Below are positions 42,900-52,525 of a DNA stretch of 63,520 nucleotides, piece by piece (position 1 is the first letter of the stretch; each line of letters begins with the position of its first letter). The DNA is from an uncultured Lachnospiraceae bacterium (GTDB taxonomy: Bacteria > Bacillota > Clostridia > Lachnospirales > Lachnospiraceae), in NCBI GenBank assembly GCA_947591245.1, contig CANQCY010000008.1, forward strand, positions 1-63,520. Reading direction: 5' to 3'. The position numbers and the translations under genes were made by a program. The notes beneath the pieces were generated by a model. It was not told where the DNA came from, did no database searches, and worked only from the letters and a program-made list of their open reading frames with translations.

Positions 42900-43589
42900 C
42901 TAATTATTTCTACGGTTTACAATGAGGATCAGACGGAAAAGCTGCAGCGCGGTAGCGAGAACAGACGCCACATAGGTGAGGGCCGCTGCGCGAAGCACTT
43001 TTCTGGCTGATCCGATTTCGTCATCATATAAAATATTTGAGCCCGCAAGGATATGTAGGGCTCTTGACGAGGCGTTAAATTCTACAGGGAGCGTTACGAG
43101 CTGGAAGATCAGTACGGCTGAGAATAAAAGCACCCCGATCTTTGCGAGTCCGATATATCCGAGTAATAATCCCAATAAAATCATGGGCATGGAAATGGAA
43201 GATGCAAAATTAACAACCGGTACTAGGATGCTCCGTATTTTCAGCGCCGAATAGCCGGTGTCGTGCTGGATAGCGTGCCCGCATTCGTGTGCCGCCACGC
43301 CGATCGCCGATACGGAAGAAGAACCGTAAACGGTATCGGACAGCCGTAAGGTTTTTGATCTCGGATCATAGTGATCCGTCAGATTGCCGCGGATGCGTTC
43401 AATTCTCACATCAAAAATTCCGGCGGCGCGAAGAATCATGTCAGCCGCCTGTTCCGCACGGATCCCCCGCTTTGCCGATATCCGGCTGTATTTGCGGAAG
43501 CTGCCGTTCACATTGGCAGAGGCCGCCATGCTGATGATAATTCCGATGATGACGAGTATATAGGTTGGGTCAAGATAGTAGCGCAACAT
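42900..43589 (-). CDS. YugP-like zinc metallopeptidase
   Basis: Membrane-bound neutral zinc peptidase-like protein of 229 residues with the HExxH motif in AAHECGHAIQH, one N-terminal membrane segment and further hydrophobic segments after the motif. AGGAG lies at good spacing before the ATG; a GTG three codons upstream is not preferred. It converges on the MCP gene with ten bases between. The substrate is unknown. Confidence 0.88.
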   Translation of the reverse strand: MLRYYLDPTYILVIIGIIISMAASANVNGSFRKYSRISAKRGIRAEQAADMILRAAGIFDVRIERIRGNLTDHYDPRSKTLRLSDTVYGSSSVSAIGVAAHECGHAIQHDTGYSALKIRSILVPVVNFASSISMPMILLGLLLGYIGLAKIGVLLFSAVLIFQLVTLPVEFNASSRALHILAGSNILYDDEIGSARKVLRAAALTYVASVLATALQLFRLILIVNRRNN

Positions 43590-43682
43590 GGGAATCACTC
43601 CTTTCTGATTAATTCATCATTATATTTCCCCGATTTAGAGAAGAGTATAACCAATTTTTTTCAATCTGTCAATCGTTGAAGG

Positions 43683-43711
43683 TTGTATCAGATTCCAATA
43701 TATGTTATAAT
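43683..43711 (+). promoter_or_regulatory. Promoter for the receiver protein gene
   Basis: TTGTAT and a perfect TATAAT separated by 17 bases, 30 bases before the start codon. Confidence 0.72.
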
Positions 43712-43741
43712 GAGCATAAAAATTCAAGGGGACGTGAAAAA

Positions 43742-44674
43742 ATGCAGTACAAAGCTTTGATTACGGGAAATAACAGCGGCGTTATCGATGATTTTTTTAC
43801 CAATATGCACGAGATAGACAGTATGACGACGTCGGACAGATATGGGGACGTGGTAAAGCATATAAAATATTTTGCGCCAGATGCCTTTGTCTATTGTATA
43901 TATCAGGAGACAAAAGAAGACTACAGCAAAATTGTTCCAATCAAGCATTTGCTGGGCAAGAATAAGATTCCGCTGATCGTGTGCGGATCAGAAGAGGATT
44001 GTGCGGCGTTTGAACAGACGGCAGTCAATATATCGGATTTGACGCTGCAAAAGCCTTTCGATACGGATGACATTCAGAAAAAAATCGTAGATTTTATTGG
44101 GGATTGGAAAAAGACAGAAGTTCAGGAACAGGCTGAACCGATGCAGGGTTCGGACGCTCCGGCGGGAGAAGCGTTCCAGCCGCAGGTTCCGGCCTCCCAG
44201 CCTGTGCAGCCGCAGGTTCCGGCCTCCCAGCCTGTGCAGCCGCAGAATCCGGCGAAAAAGGCTGTGAAGACACAGGCGCCTCCGGCTGTGAAACGCAGAC
44301 GCAAGATTTACGGGCGCGGGCGGATTCTCGTAGTTGACGACAATCCGCTGATGTTAAAGGTTATTAAAGAACATCTTCACGAGGAGTATGATGTGGCGAC
44401 GGCAGTCAATGGAAAGGTTGCGCTTCGTTTTCTCGAACACCGGAGCGTGGACTTGATTCTTCTGGACTATGAAATGCCGGATGAGGACGGTCTGGAAGTG
44501 CTGCAAAAGCTGCGTGAGATGGAGTCGGTAAAGGATGTGCCGGTTATTTTTCTCACGGGAATTTCAGACAAGAAAAAGATCAAGAAGGCTCTTATGATGA
44601 AGCCGGAGGGATATCTGCTGAAACCGATTGACCACGATAAGCTGATTGCTATGATCAAGAAATTTATTTTTTAA
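43742..44674 (+). CDS. Response-regulator protein: pseudo-receiver plus C-terminal receiver
   Basis: 310 residues. The first 120 have receiver-like spacing (ALITGNNSG start, LTLQKPF end) but lack the acidic pocket and phosphorylated Asp, so look like a pseudo-receiver. Then comes a Pro/Gln/Val linker with repeated PQVPASQPVQ, and a complete receiver (VVDDNP, D242 in LLDYEMPDEDG, FLTG, LKPID). No output domain. The start has AAGGGGACG upstream. The hybrid kinase follows 38 bases downstream, making a phosphorelay partner plausible. Confidence 0.86.
   Translation: MQYKALITGNNSGVIDDFFTNMHEIDSMTTSDRYGDVVKHIKYFAPDAFVYCIYQETKEDYSKIVPIKHLLGKNKIPLIVCGSEEDCAAFEQTAVNISDLTLQKPFDTDDIQKKIVDFIGDWKKTEVQEQAEPMQGSDAPAGEAFQPQVPASQPVQPQVPASQPVQPQNPAKKAVKTQAPPAVKRRRKIYGRGRILVVDDNPLMLKVIKEHLHEEYDVATAVNGKVALRFLEHRSVDLILLDYEMPDEDGLEVLQKLREMESVKDVPVIFLTGISDKKKIKKALMMKPEGYLLKPIDHDKLIAMIKKFIF
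44180..44239 (+). repeat. 30-bp tandem repeat encoding a Pro/Gln linker
   Basis: Two identical copies of a 30-base unit beginning CCGCAGGTTCC, and a partial third, encode PQVPASQPVQ. Perfect identity suggests a recent duplication that can change linker length between receiver domains. Confidence 0.85.
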
Positions 44675-44712
44675 TATAGCTGGATATGGGATGAGATCAG
44701 GAGGCGCGCTTT

Positions 44713-47391
44713 ATGGAGTACAAATTGAATTTAACCGATTTAATCGATAAAACGATATTGCAGCGGATGCAGGATGCGTTTTCCAAGATGACCGGAATTG
44801 CTGTTATTACGATGAATGCAGATATTGAAATGGTGGTACAGGGCTCACAGATCACGGATTTTTGCAGGGACTGCCACAAATCGGGATCGGCTGCCTATTC
44901 CCAGTGTAAGCAGTGCAATAAGCAAGGGGCGGAAAAGGCAATGAAAGAAAGAAAAGCCGTTGCTTACACGTGTCCGATGGGATTGGTGTGTTTCGCCGCG
45001 CCGATTGTCGTTCAGGATGAACTGCTCGGTTGTTTCATCGGGGGACAGGTGCTTTTGCAGGAGCCGGATCCGGATAAGATCCGCGAATATGCTCTGAAAT
45101 TTGAGATGAATCCGGACGAATGCATAAAAAATGGGAAAAAAATCAAGGTATTGACACAAAAGGAACTGGACAGCGCAATGGATATTCTTTATACGCTGGC
45201 GGACATTTTGTCGGATATTACATATAGCAGAAATCTGCTTTTTCAGGCAAACGTGGAGCTGGGGCAGTCTGTTACCATGAAATCGGACTTCCTCGCCAAT
45301 ATGAGCCATGAGATACGGACGCCGATGAATGCCGTGATCGGTATGGCCGAAATGGCGCTGCGGGAGGAGCTTCCGGCCATGGCGAGGGAATATGTCAATC
45401 AGATAAAGGTGGCGGCGAAGTCTCTGCTTGCCATTATCAATGACATACTGGATTTTTCAAAAATAGAATCCGGGAAAATGGATATTATTCCGATGGAGTA
45501 CGAGCCGATGTCTGTCGTACACGATGTGGCAAATATTATCGTTACGAGGCTGAAGGATAAAAATGTCGAGCTCATCTTGGATATTGCGCCGGATATACCA
45601 AATAAGCTGAAGGGCGATCATATGCGGATCAAGCAGATTATTTTGAATCTCCTGAATAATGCGGCGAAGTTTACTGAAACCGGCATGGTGCGGCTGAAGG
45701 TCGAATATGAACGGCTGTCCCAGCATGAGATTGAAATGAACGTGATGATACAGGATACGGGAATAGGCATAAAGAAAGAGGATATTGGCAAGCTGTTTCA
45801 GTCTTTTTCGCAGTTGGACAGTAAGAGAAACCGGAATATAGAGGGAACGGGCCTCGGCCTCGCCATTTCCAAGCAGCTGGTATCGCTCATGCACGGGGAG
45901 ATTAATGTGGAGAGCGAGTACGGGAAGGGAAGCATCTTTTCTTTCCGGCTTCCTCAGCGAATCGTGGATGAATCGCCGAGTACGGTCGTAAAAGAACCGG
46001 AAGAAATTTATGCCGTGGGGCTTATTACGAATCCGTATATTAAGGAGCATCTGAAGACGGATATCAACGCTCTTGGCGTGGAATACAAAGAATTGGATTC
46101 AATGCTCGAGCTCTACCATCTTCCGGAGGATAAAAGGGTATACTGTTTTATTGAACAGAATATGTTTACGCCTCCGATCGAGGAATTTTTACATGAGCAT
46201 CCCAAGGTGATGATGGTAATTTTGGTTGCATTCCAAAGTAATTACCGAGCAAATATTAAAAATCTTCTGGTGATAAAAAAACCGATTTTCATACTAAATC
46301 TCGTCACGATGTTCAATCAGGAGGAAAACCGTGTAGACTATGATAATTCCGGCGATCAGGATTTTGGCTTTATTGCTCCGGACGCACAGGTTCTGATTGT
46401 AGATGACAATGCCGTAAACCTGACGGTGGCAGAAGGGCTTTTGGAGCCGCTGAAAATAAAGATAGATACCGCGCTCAGCGGAAAGGAAGCCATTTCGAAA
46501 ATATCGGCCAACCACTATGATATTGTATTTATGGATCATATGATGCCGGAGATGGATGGCGTTGAGACGACCCGCGTTATACGAAGATTCTATACGGAAT
46601 ATGATGATGTGCCGATTATAGCCCTGACGGCGAATGCTGTGGATGGAACAAAAGAGATGTTCTGCGCGGAGGGGATGAATGATTTTATAGCGAAGCCGAT
46701 TGAGCTGCGAATATTCATTTCCAAAGTCAAGCAGTGGCTTTCGCCTGAGAAAATCCAGCCTATATACGTGGCGCAGAAATCTTCGGAGGCGGATAAAGAC
46801 ATCAAGGAGACGAACATCGTCGTGGGCGATCTGGATGTTGTCTATGCGCTTGGCATACTGAAAAGCGAGAAGCTGTTTTGGTCGGTTTTGAAGGAATATT
46901 ACCGTGTGATTGACAAAAAGGTTGAATTAATCAAATCACTGGAGGAAGAAGAAAACTGGACGGATTATACAATTGAAGTCCATGCGTTAAAGAGCGCCTC
47001 CAAGCAGATCGGCGCCATCGAGCTTTCGGAAAAAGCGGCGGCGATGGAGAGGGCGGGCAATGCCAGGGATACGCAGCGGATTCACAAATATACGGAGGAC
47101 ATGCTCAGACAGTATGCGGGCTATAAGGAGATATTGGCGCCGTATTGCGTCGATGAGGAAGAAGGCGAGGGCAGCATTCCGGACGAGACGCTGCGCCAGT
47201 GCTTTGCCGATCTGGAAAATGCGGCAGAAGAGCTTGATATGGATCAGGTAGAAGAGGTCCTGCAGGAGATGGGAAAATACCGCTATGAAGACTGGCAGGC
47301 GGATCTGTTTGCCAGAATCAAGGAATTGGCGGCGGATTATGATATGGATGGATGCGTAACGATTGTACGGGAGTGGGAGAGCAAAATATAG
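44713..47391 (+). CDS. Hybrid sensor kinase with PocR, receiver and HPt domains
   Basis: 892 residues without clear membrane segments, so probably cytoplasmic. Order: PocR sensor (about 5-175, Cys-rich FCRDCHKS, QCKQCNKQ, CPMGLVCF), HisKA with H199 in SHEIRTPMN, ATPase (NLLNNAAKF, GTGLGL), a degenerate region around 430-550, receiver with D608 in MDHMMPEMDG, and an HPt domain with H757 in HALKSASKQ. The domains form a His-Asp-His relay. PocR domains sense small molecules such as propanediol-type or hydrocarbon derivatives; the Cys set might bind a metal. Likely works with the preceding receiver. Confidence 0.92.
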   Translation: MEYKLNLTDLIDKTILQRMQDAFSKMTGIAVITMNADIEMVVQGSQITDFCRDCHKSGSAAYSQCKQCNKQGAEKAMKERKAVAYTCPMGLVCFAAPIVVQDELLGCFIGGQVLLQEPDPDKIREYALKFEMNPDECIKNGKKIKVLTQKELDSAMDILYTLADILSDITYSRNLLFQANVELGQSVTMKSDFLANMSHEIRTPMNAVIGMAEMALREELPAMAREYVNQIKVAAKSLLAIINDILDFSKIESGKMDIIPMEYEPMSVVHDVANIIVTRLKDKNVELILDIAPDIPNKLKGDHMRIKQIILNLLNNAAKFTETGMVRLKVEYERLSQHEIEMNVMIQDTGIGIKKEDIGKLFQSFSQLDSKRNRNIEGTGLGLAISKQLVSLMHGEINVESEYGKGSIFSFRLPQRIVDESPSTVVKEPEEIYAVGLITNPYIKEHLKTDINALGVEYKELDSMLELYHLPEDKRVYCFIEQNMFTPPIEEFLHEHPKVMMVILVAFQSNYRANIKNLLVIKKPIFILNLVTMFNQEENRVDYDNSGDQDFGFIAPDAQVLIVDDNAVNLTVAEGLLEPLKIKIDTALSGKEAISKISANHYDIVFMDHMMPEMDGVETTRVIRRFYTEYDDVPIIALTANAVDGTKEMFCAEGMNDFIAKPIELRIFISKVKQWLSPEKIQPIYVAQKSSEADKDIKETNIVVGDLDVVYALGILKSEKLFWSVLKEYYRVIDKKVELIKSLEEEENWTDYTIEVHALKSASKQIGAIELSEKAAAMERAGNARDTQRIHKYTEDMLRQYAGYKEILAPYCVDEEEGEGSIPDETLRQCFADLENAAEELDMDQVEEVLQEMGKYRYEDWQADLFARIKELAADYDMDGCVTIVREWESKI

Positions 47392-47425
47392 CAAACAAAA
47401 AATATAGTTATTTGGAGGTTTTGAC

Positions 47426-48040
47426 ATGAAAAAGAAAATTTATATGATGCTGATGTCGGTTGCGCTTGTGTTTGCGCTTACTGCATGCGGAGAAAGCGGT
47501 GAGACGGCAAAAAGCGGGGGAACGGAAAAAAGCGGTTCGGGCGGTGGAAAACACCATGTGGAAATTAACGTTCAGGACTATGGGACGATAAAGGTCGAGC
47601 TGGATGCGGACGCCGCTCCGATCACAGTGGAAAATTTTATGAAGCTGGCGAAGGACGGGTTTTATGACGGACTGACTTTCCACAGGATTATATCCGGTTT
47701 TATGATTCAGGGGGGCGATCCTGAGGGAAACGGTACGGGAGGTTCGGATAGGACGATAAAAGGCGAGTTTTCGGCAAACGGCGTGGAAAATAATATTTCC
47801 CATGTAAGGGGCGTAATCTCAATGGCGCGTTCGCAGGACAACGATAGCGCCAGCTCGCAGTTTTTTATCATGCATCAGGACGCAACCTATCTTGATGGGC
47901 AGTATGCGGCTTTTGGAAGGGTCACGGAGGGAATAGAGATCGTGGATCGGATTTGTGAGGAGACGCCGGTTGTCGATGACAACGGAACGGTTGAGGCGGA
48001 GAATCAGCCGAGGATTGAATCGGTGAAGATCGTCGATTGA
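47426..48040 (+). CDS. Cyclophilin-type peptidyl-prolyl isomerase lipoprotein
   Basis: Prolyl isomerase of 204 residues with a lipobox LTAC (C21), hence on the outer face of the membrane, where it may help fold exported proteins. After a Gly/Ser/Lys-rich spacer the cyclophilin domain carries FHRIISGFMIQGGDP, ARSQDNDSASSQFFI and AAFGRVTEG. GGAGG precedes the ATG. Confidence 0.94.
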   Translation: MKKKIYMMLMSVALVFALTACGESGETAKSGGTEKSGSGGGKHHVEINVQDYGTIKVELDADAAPITVENFMKLAKDGFYDGLTFHRIISGFMIQGGDPEGNGTGGSDRTIKGEFSANGVENNISHVRGVISMARSQDNDSASSQFFIMHQDATYLDGQYAAFGRVTEGIEIVDRICEETPVVDDNGTVEAENQPRIESVKIVD

Positions 48041-48071
48041 CGGCAGGAATGGAAAATGGCGAAGTCAAAGC

Positions 48072-48122
48072 GGGGGGCAGGGAATGCTTCTTTATGTTGA
48101 AGCATTCCTTGCCCCCCTTTTT
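48072..48122 (+). terminator. Strong terminator after the cyclophilin gene
   Basis: A 19-bp stem starting GGGGGGCAGGG (one G-U pair) with an 8-base loop and TTTTT. The convergent LRR gene stops two bases beyond; on its strand no T run follows, though the stem could still slow polymerase. Confidence 0.92.
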
Positions 48123-48124
48123 GC

Positions 48125-50419
48125 TTAATCAATCGAGATAGATCTCGCTTTTCCATACACTTTTTTCCTGTTTACAATCTTATATGCCCGGATATAAATT
48201 GTACTGTCCTTATAGGCGTCGCGGATGAAGCAGGAAGTATTTCCGGATCCCTTCAGATCCTTGATTGTGCTGTAAGAGGTATATACCTGATATCCGCTGG
48301 CTTCTCCCAGGGCGTTCCATGAAAGCTGGTATTTATCAATAATCTTTCGGATTTTGGCGCCGCTTACTATGTTCGGAATCGTTCCGAGACTGATAAATTT
48401 GCCCTTCGCTCCTTCTGCAGACTCCTTTGCGTACGTGTTTTTCCATCCGCGGATAGTAATTCCTTCCGGAAGCCCGTGAAGATCTGTCGTCATGATCGTA
48501 GACGGGAATGTAAGGGTGGAAAGCTTGGAGCATCCGGAAAAGTCCATGCTGATATAATTCAGCTGCCCTTGTTTCACCGTGATCTTTTTGAGGTTGAGGC
48601 AGTCGCGGAAATGAAAGGTGCTGTACCGGCTTCGTTTGACGTTTTTCGTGATTGTAAGGGCAGTCAGCTTTTGAGCGTCGTCAAATGCGTTTCCGGAGAT
48701 ATAGCTTGCGGACGCAGGGATCGAGTATGCCCCTTTCTTTTTGGGCGGATAGAACACGAGCGTTTTCGAATCCGCGTCAAAGAGAACTCCGGCTTTGGAA
48801 CTAAAATGGTTATTTTTGGAATTCACCTTCACAGCCTGGCATTTCAGGTCAGACTTCACGTTATTAATATATCCGATATCCCTTACGGTGGCAGAAAGCT
48901 GGTAAATCTTCTTGTTCATTGGAAGAGCCAGGATCCTTTTTCCCTTTTTGTCATACAAAATTCCATTTGCTGAAGAATAATACTTGCTTTTCTTGGATAC
49001 GCGAACCGACGACAGCCGATTGAATTTGAGCTGGCGGTTTACATGCTTGCATACGGAAGGAAGGGTAAAGGAGCCTTCTTTTCCGTGAGGGAAAAACATC
49101 AGGGAACTATTATCCTTCGTAAAGACAGCTCCGCTAACCGTGTGATACTTCTCATTCTTTTCGGAAACGGATATGCTTTTCAGCTTCCTTAAGTTCAAAT
49201 TTTCTGACGTCTGGCCAATGTAAGCCAGGCTTGCAGGCAATTCAATGCTGACAAGATTTTCACAGTTTTTAAACTGATCGGTGGAAATTCTGGTTACACC
49301 CTCCGGAATGGAAATGCTTGTGAAGCGCCCTTGCGCAAGCGCCTTTCTGTATATGGATTTCACGCCTTTTGGTATGGCCAATTTTCCGGTCATAGCGATC
49401 GGCGCCTGTATGAGCCAATTGCCTTTTTCATCGAGAAGCATTCCGTTTTTGCTGGAATATTCAGGGTTTCCGGAATCTACGACGAATTTGGATGCGGCGC
49501 CGTTAAACGCGTCAGTCCAAATCGAGGTTACCCCTTTTGCGATCGTTACGGTACCAAGCTCAATACAGTTTTGGAATGCCTCGCTGCCGATTCTGTCCAG
49601 TTTGCCGGAAAATGGATAAGTTTTCAGGCTAACGCAGTTTTTAAACGCCTCATAAGAAATGTCTTCAATATTTCCGGCGTTTTCCAATGTCTGCAGTTCC
49701 GTGCAGTTTTTAAACAGGCATGGTTTGATCTGCTTCATTTTTTTGGAAAGCCGCGCTTTTTTCAGGCTGAGGCAGTTAGAAAAGGCGCTGTCCCCGACTT
49801 GCGACACGGTATCGGGAAGCGAGATGCTTGTCAGACTCTGGCAGCGGATAAACGCACGGGAGAGAATTTTCTCACAGGTGGCGGGAATATTTACCGTTGC
49901 CAAGCTGCTGCAGTCATAAAAAGCGGATTCCGGAATAACTTTGATATAGTTGGAAAGCCGTATGCTGCGCAGCAGGGAGCAGTTGCGGAAAGCTTCTGAA
50001 CCGATTGACGTCACCGAGTCGGGAATCGTGACATGGGTCAGCTCCCGGCAGTCTTCAAAAGCGCAGGCGGCGATTTTTTTTACCGTGGAAGGAACGGTGA
50101 AAGAGCCCTGTTTTTCCGTAGGACACTTAATCAGCAGAGCGCCGTCCTTGCTGTAAAGTACGCCGTTTACTGATTTCAGGTAGGGATTTCCGGACGTAAC
50201 AAATCTCGCTGTCTTTACGTTGTCAAAAGCGTTTTTATCAACGGCGGAGACGTTGCTTCTGATGGTTACTACAGGATTTCCTGAATAGTAATACAGTTCG
50301 CCATAGCGGTCTACCTTCATGACGGTTTTTGTGGCGGCGGATGCGCCCGCGCCTGCAAACAGGCCGGCCGATAACAGCCATACAAAGCACTGCAAAATTT
50401 TCTTCAGCTTCATGTTCAT
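48125..50419 (-). CDS. BspA-type leucine-rich-repeat surface protein
   Basis: Secreted protein of 764 residues with a signal peptide (to about residue 28, FVWLLSAGLFAGAGASA) and many LRR_5 repeats of the type LTHVTIPDSVTSIGSEAF. It contains several GNPYLKSVNGVLYSKDG-like insertions that recur about every 200 residues, followed by a C-terminal fibronectin-type-III-like part (WNALGEASGYQVYTS). BspA-type proteins bind host or matrix proteins. No LPXTG. Secretion is likely; the target is unknown. Confidence 0.88.
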   Translation of the reverse strand: MNMKLKKILQCFVWLLSAGLFAGAGASAATKTVMKVDRYGELYYYSGNPVVTIRSNVSAVDKNAFDNVKTARFVTSGNPYLKSVNGVLYSKDGALLIKCPTEKQGSFTVPSTVKKIAACAFEDCRELTHVTIPDSVTSIGSEAFRNCSLLRSIRLSNYIKVIPESAFYDCSSLATVNIPATCEKILSRAFIRCQSLTSISLPDTVSQVGDSAFSNCLSLKKARLSKKMKQIKPCLFKNCTELQTLENAGNIEDISYEAFKNCVSLKTYPFSGKLDRIGSEAFQNCIELGTVTIAKGVTSIWTDAFNGAASKFVVDSGNPEYSSKNGMLLDEKGNWLIQAPIAMTGKLAIPKGVKSIYRKALAQGRFTSISIPEGVTRISTDQFKNCENLVSIELPASLAYIGQTSENLNLRKLKSISVSEKNEKYHTVSGAVFTKDNSSLMFFPHGKEGSFTLPSVCKHVNRQLKFNRLSSVRVSKKSKYYSSANGILYDKKGKRILALPMNKKIYQLSATVRDIGYINNVKSDLKCQAVKVNSKNNHFSSKAGVLFDADSKTLVFYPPKKKGAYSIPASASYISGNAFDDAQKLTALTITKNVKRSRYSTFHFRDCLNLKKITVKQGQLNYISMDFSGCSKLSTLTFPSTIMTTDLHGLPEGITIRGWKNTYAKESAEGAKGKFISLGTIPNIVSGAKIRKIIDKYQLSWNALGEASGYQVYTSYSTIKDLKGSGNTSCFIRDAYKDSTIYIRAYKIVNRKKVYGKARSISID

Positions 50420-50551
50420 AATTCATTCCTTTCTTTTGAAATTCCGTGCTAAAACGACAGAAAAACGGATGTTGAAATCGTTATATTTAGATTATAACAC
50501 AATGTATGGAAAAAGCCAGTAAAAGTTTTGATAAACATCGTTCGGCGCTGC

Positions 50552-50580
50552 TTGTAAATTGTGCGGCAATATGTTAAAAT
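50552..50580 (+). promoter_or_regulatory. Promoter for the DUF5711-like gene
   Basis: TTGTAA and TAAAAT separated by 17 bases, about 38 bases before the chosen start. The rest of the divergent gap contains a minus-strand TATAAT with a poor -35, possibly for the LRR gene. Confidence 0.6.
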
Positions 50581-50618
50581 GATAAAGCAGATATGTGCCG
50601 GAACCGGGGGTGACGAAG

Positions 50619-51806
50619 TTGGCAAATTTGTTCGAGAACAGTATGGAAGAAGAAAGCCGGAGAAACAAACAGAAAAAAAAGAAAACCATTCTTCTTTTCA
50701 GCTGTATAGGCGCAGCAGTTGTCATTGGCATCGCCGCCATCGTTATTTTTTCATATTTTTATATGAACCGGTCTTTTTCCGGATATGACGTCGTGGGGGA
50801 GAGGGAGAGAAAGGACAGCAACGGCGTCGCTTATTTACCTTATCAGGGAAATCTGCTTAAATACAGCAGGGATGGCATTTCGGCGGTTGACCGTTCGGGA
50901 AAGGAGCTGTGGAACGGCGGATATGAAATGGAGCAGCCGTCTGTATGCATAAATGGCGATTATGTGCTGGTGTCGGACATTGGCGCAAAAAAGTTTTATG
51001 TGTATAATGGAAAGGATCAAGGGGTCTGTATTGAGACGACGCTTCCGATCGGAAAAGCTAAAATATCTTCCGGCGGACGTGTTGCGGCGCTTTTGCAGGA
51101 TAAGGACTCCGATGCGGTCAATATTTATGATCCGTACAGCACGGTAGACCCTCTTGATGTAGAGCTGCCGACGAACGTTGCAGACGACGGTTATCCGCTG
51201 GAGTTTGATATATCGCCGGACGGGAGCAGCCTGGTTATTGCGTATATGCTCGTTCAGGGCGGGATGATGGAGAATAAGGTATGTTTTTACAATTTTACGG
51301 ATGTAGGCCAGGATCAGAACCTGCTTGTCGGCGGAAAATCGTTTGAGGCGCAGATGATTTCCCGTATCAGTTTTGTCTCGGAAGATCGGGTGGCGATTTT
51401 CAGTGAAGACGGATTTTCGCTGTATGGCAATATGAAAAAGCCGGAAGAAATTTTTCAAAAAACGTTTGATGCGGAAATTAAAAGCGCGGATTGTGATGAA
51501 GAAAATATAATGATCGTTACCGGTACGGCAGGAAGCGCTGAGAACCAGACGCTTTACTTATATAGCCTGCGGGGCAAGGAGGAGCTCGCCGCGGGAATTG
51601 ACTGGCGGTATTCAAATCTGCTCATGGAAGAGGGCGAGATTATATTCACGGATGATCAAAGCTGCCATATATTGAGAAAGAGCGGCCATTCGAAATTCTC
51701 TTTTGATTTCGGAAAGAAATGCGATTTCTTTTTTCCGTCGTCGAGGGATAATGAGTACTATTATATAGATGAAACTTTAGTTCAGCTGATAAAGCTGTCA
51801 GGCTGA
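50619..51806 (+). CDS. Membrane-anchored DUF5711-like protein (beta-propeller-like)
   Basis: 395 residues with a basic segment, one membrane helix (about 24-45) and an extracytoplasmic domain rich in Gly-Asp turns and repeated strands, which suggests a propeller. It resembles DUF5711 proteins found in Clostridia next to cvpA. The start is uncertain: GTGs eight and three codons upstream exist, but GGGGGTG is best placed for this TTG. Function unknown. Confidence 0.7.
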   Translation: MANLFENSMEEESRRNKQKKKKTILLFSCIGAAVVIGIAAIVIFSYFYMNRSFSGYDVVGERERKDSNGVAYLPYQGNLLKYSRDGISAVDRSGKELWNGGYEMEQPSVCINGDYVLVSDIGAKKFYVYNGKDQGVCIETTLPIGKAKISSGGRVAALLQDKDSDAVNIYDPYSTVDPLDVELPTNVADDGYPLEFDISPDGSSLVIAYMLVQGGMMENKVCFYNFTDVGQDQNLLVGGKSFEAQMISRISFVSEDRVAIFSEDGFSLYGNMKKPEEIFQKTFDAEIKSADCDEENIMIVTGTAGSAENQTLYLYSLRGKEELAAGIDWRYSNLLMEEGEIIFTDDQSCHILRKSGHSKFSFDFGKKCDFFFPSSRDNEYYYIDETLVQLIKLSG

Positions 51807-51841
51807 TCAAGGATCTTTATATGTGAGAAGGAGGAATTATT

Positions 51842-52345
51842 ATGCCGGAAATACTTGGAGGACAGGTACTGTCAATGGTCGTAGGCGCGATTCTCGTCTG
51901 CTGCGTGCTGATTGGCGCAAACAGAGGGCTGCTTCTGGGATTGTTCTGCATGTTTAAAAATCTTATTGTTATCGCAGCAGCCGTCGGCGTGGCTCCGGTT
52001 ATCGCAAAACGCCTGCCTGAGACGATGGTCGCCGCGGAGGGAATTGCGTATATTATTGCTCTTGTGGTGAGCGCGATCATTTTTAACATTGTCGCAAGAC
52101 TTATAAAAGAGTTCGATGAGGTGCCGGGGATTAGTGCGATAGATCGTTTGGGAGGCGCGGTGTTGGGCGCTGTAGTCGGTTTTTTCGCAGTCTGGACGCT
52201 TCTCGGCGTGCTCGGATGTTTTCAGGAGTACGATTTTTGCCGTGAGGTTGTGGAAGCAACGCGTGAAAATCCGTTTATCATGTGGATACAAACTGCGAGC
52301 CCGCTTCCCGCTATTTTAGAAGCGATAGGATTTCCGGTTATTTAA
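51842..52345 (+). CDS. CvpA family membrane protein
   Basis: Four-helix membrane protein of 167 residues with ANRGLLLGLFCMFKNLI near the N-terminus and DRLGGAVLGAVVGFFAVW, characteristic of CvpA, named for colicin V production and linked to envelope integrity. GAAGGAGG precedes the ATG. It probably forms an operon with the DUF5711-like gene. Confidence 0.88.
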   Translation: MPEILGGQVLSMVVGAILVCCVLIGANRGLLLGLFCMFKNLIVIAAAVGVAPVIAKRLPETMVAAEGIAYIIALVVSAIIFNIVARLIKEFDEVPGISAIDRLGGAVLGAVVGFFAVWTLLGVLGCFQEYDFCREVVEATRENPFIMWIQTASPLPAILEAIGFPVI

Positions 52346-52525
52346 CGCTGCGCCTCCCGGTTGCAAATCTTTTAAATGAGGCGGTGGAAACCCGGAATCC
52401 ATCCTTGCGATGAATGCGAACCATCTGGAGGCGGTTTATTGCATTTAAAAGATCGCTTGGCGGGCAGACGCTAATTAGCGCATAAAATGCATCCCTATTA
52501 GGAAAAATATATCATAAAAATGAAA
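52346..52525 (+). ncRNA. Possible structured RNA between cvpA and hrcA
   Basis: No reading frame of note. Perfect 12-base complementary arms, ATCTTTTAAATG (52367-52378) and CATTTAAAAGAT (52442-52453), close a 63-base interior. The second arm can instead pair through TGCATTT with a downstream AAATGCA near 52485-52491, so two folds exclude each other. A small GCTAATTAGC palindrome follows, and then a terminator. It could be the cvpA 3' end, a separate small RNA or an attenuator. No known family recognised. Confidence 0.35.

Noticed and set aside
44180-44239. CRISPR-like repeats
   Set aside because: Tandem 30-bp units without spacers, in frame within a coding linker.
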